Part shown: positions 63,956 to 64,000 of the stretch, piece by piece
How the letters are laid out: each line of letters opens with the position of its first letter
Numbering within the stretch: position 1 is the stretch's first letter
Source: Flavobacterium sp.
GTDB lineage: Bacteria; Bacteroidota; Bacteroidia; Flavobacteriales; Flavobacteriaceae
Length of the DNA: 64,000 bases
Direction of reading: 5' to 3'
Assembly: GCA_020403245.1 (NCBI GenBank)
Contig: JADBYA010000012.1
Location: 161,503 to 225,502 of the forward strand
Program-made: the position numbers and the translations under genes
The notes under the pieces: model-generated
What the model saw: the letters and a program-made list of their open reading frames with translations, nothing else
The model's database searches: none
Told to the model about the DNA's origin: nothing

Positions 63956-64000
63956 CATCCAAGGAATATCACGCAATCAGCTTCAAGTGAGCAGTCTAGA
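63948..64000 (+). CDS. Start of an IS1182-like transposase, cut by window edge
   Basis: From the ATG at 63948 the last 17 codons read MQHIQGISRNQLQVSSL, the N-terminus typical of IS1182-family transposases in Bacteroidota (M-x-H-I-Q-G-x-x-R-N-Q). The rest is beyond the edge. The upstream repeat would supply its promoter region. Confidence 0.6.
   Translation, partial: MQHIQGISRNQLQVSSL

Overview
The window looks like a chromosome segment of a Flavobacterium-type member of the Bacteroidota. It is strongly AT-rich. It has several secreted proteins with type IX secretion (T9SS) C-terminal sorting domains, SusC-style TonB receptor architecture, A-rich rather than Shine-Dalgarno leaders, and promoters of the TTTG-N19-TAnnTTTG type. 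No rRNA, tRNA or CRISPR was seen.

Layout. 1-6.4 kb: a plus-strand sulfur/persulfide cluster (truncated MBL-rhodanese fusion, rhodanese, thioredoxin, DUF202, methyltransferase-HMA fusion, two YeeE/YedE half-transporters, DUF2490), with a T9SS kelch-like protein and a small Cys/Lys-rich exported peptide inside it. 6.4-11.6 kb: two hipBA-type toxin-antitoxin modules, each preceded by a copy of a 230-bp repeat, then a nearly empty stretch. 11.6-20.6 kb: lipocalin/NTF2-like protein, LytS/LytTR two-component pair, TonB receptor, three tandem Crp/Fnr paralogues, a decayed outer-membrane gene and a Dps-like protein; much of this lies between two opposite halves of IS982-type transposases. 20.6-27.6 kb: minus-strand housekeeping block (ribB, LptF/G permease, LolA-like, ftsK, dgkA, tpx). 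27.7-31.3 kb: arsenic operon (arsR, DUF6428, two ArsC-like proteins, acr3) with a 12-bp minisatellite. 31-38.9 kb: two secreted beta-propeller proteins, lpd, amidohydrolase, small membrane protein and a DUF481-type protein.

39-47 kb looks like an insertion between the DUF481-type gene and ettA. It carries hicAB, gene scraps, a NarL-type two-component system and exported proteins, and duplicated pieces of both flanking genes remain at its left side. Two promoters in it carry the same inverted repeat in identical geometry. 47-58 kb: ettA, hybrid sensor kinase, DEAD-box-type helicase, hutG-like, coiled-coil protein, hutI, corA, nhaA.

58.2-64 kb is the most unusual part. Minus-strand genes sit in units separated by a conserved repeat of about 273 bp. 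Each unit starts and ends with a unit-specific, mutually complementary GTT.../...AAC sequence, the architecture of integron gene cassettes and attC sites. An IS91-like transposase scrap marks one border, and an IS1182-like transposase begins inside the last repeat at the window edge. No integrase is visible, so the integron reading is a hypothesis.
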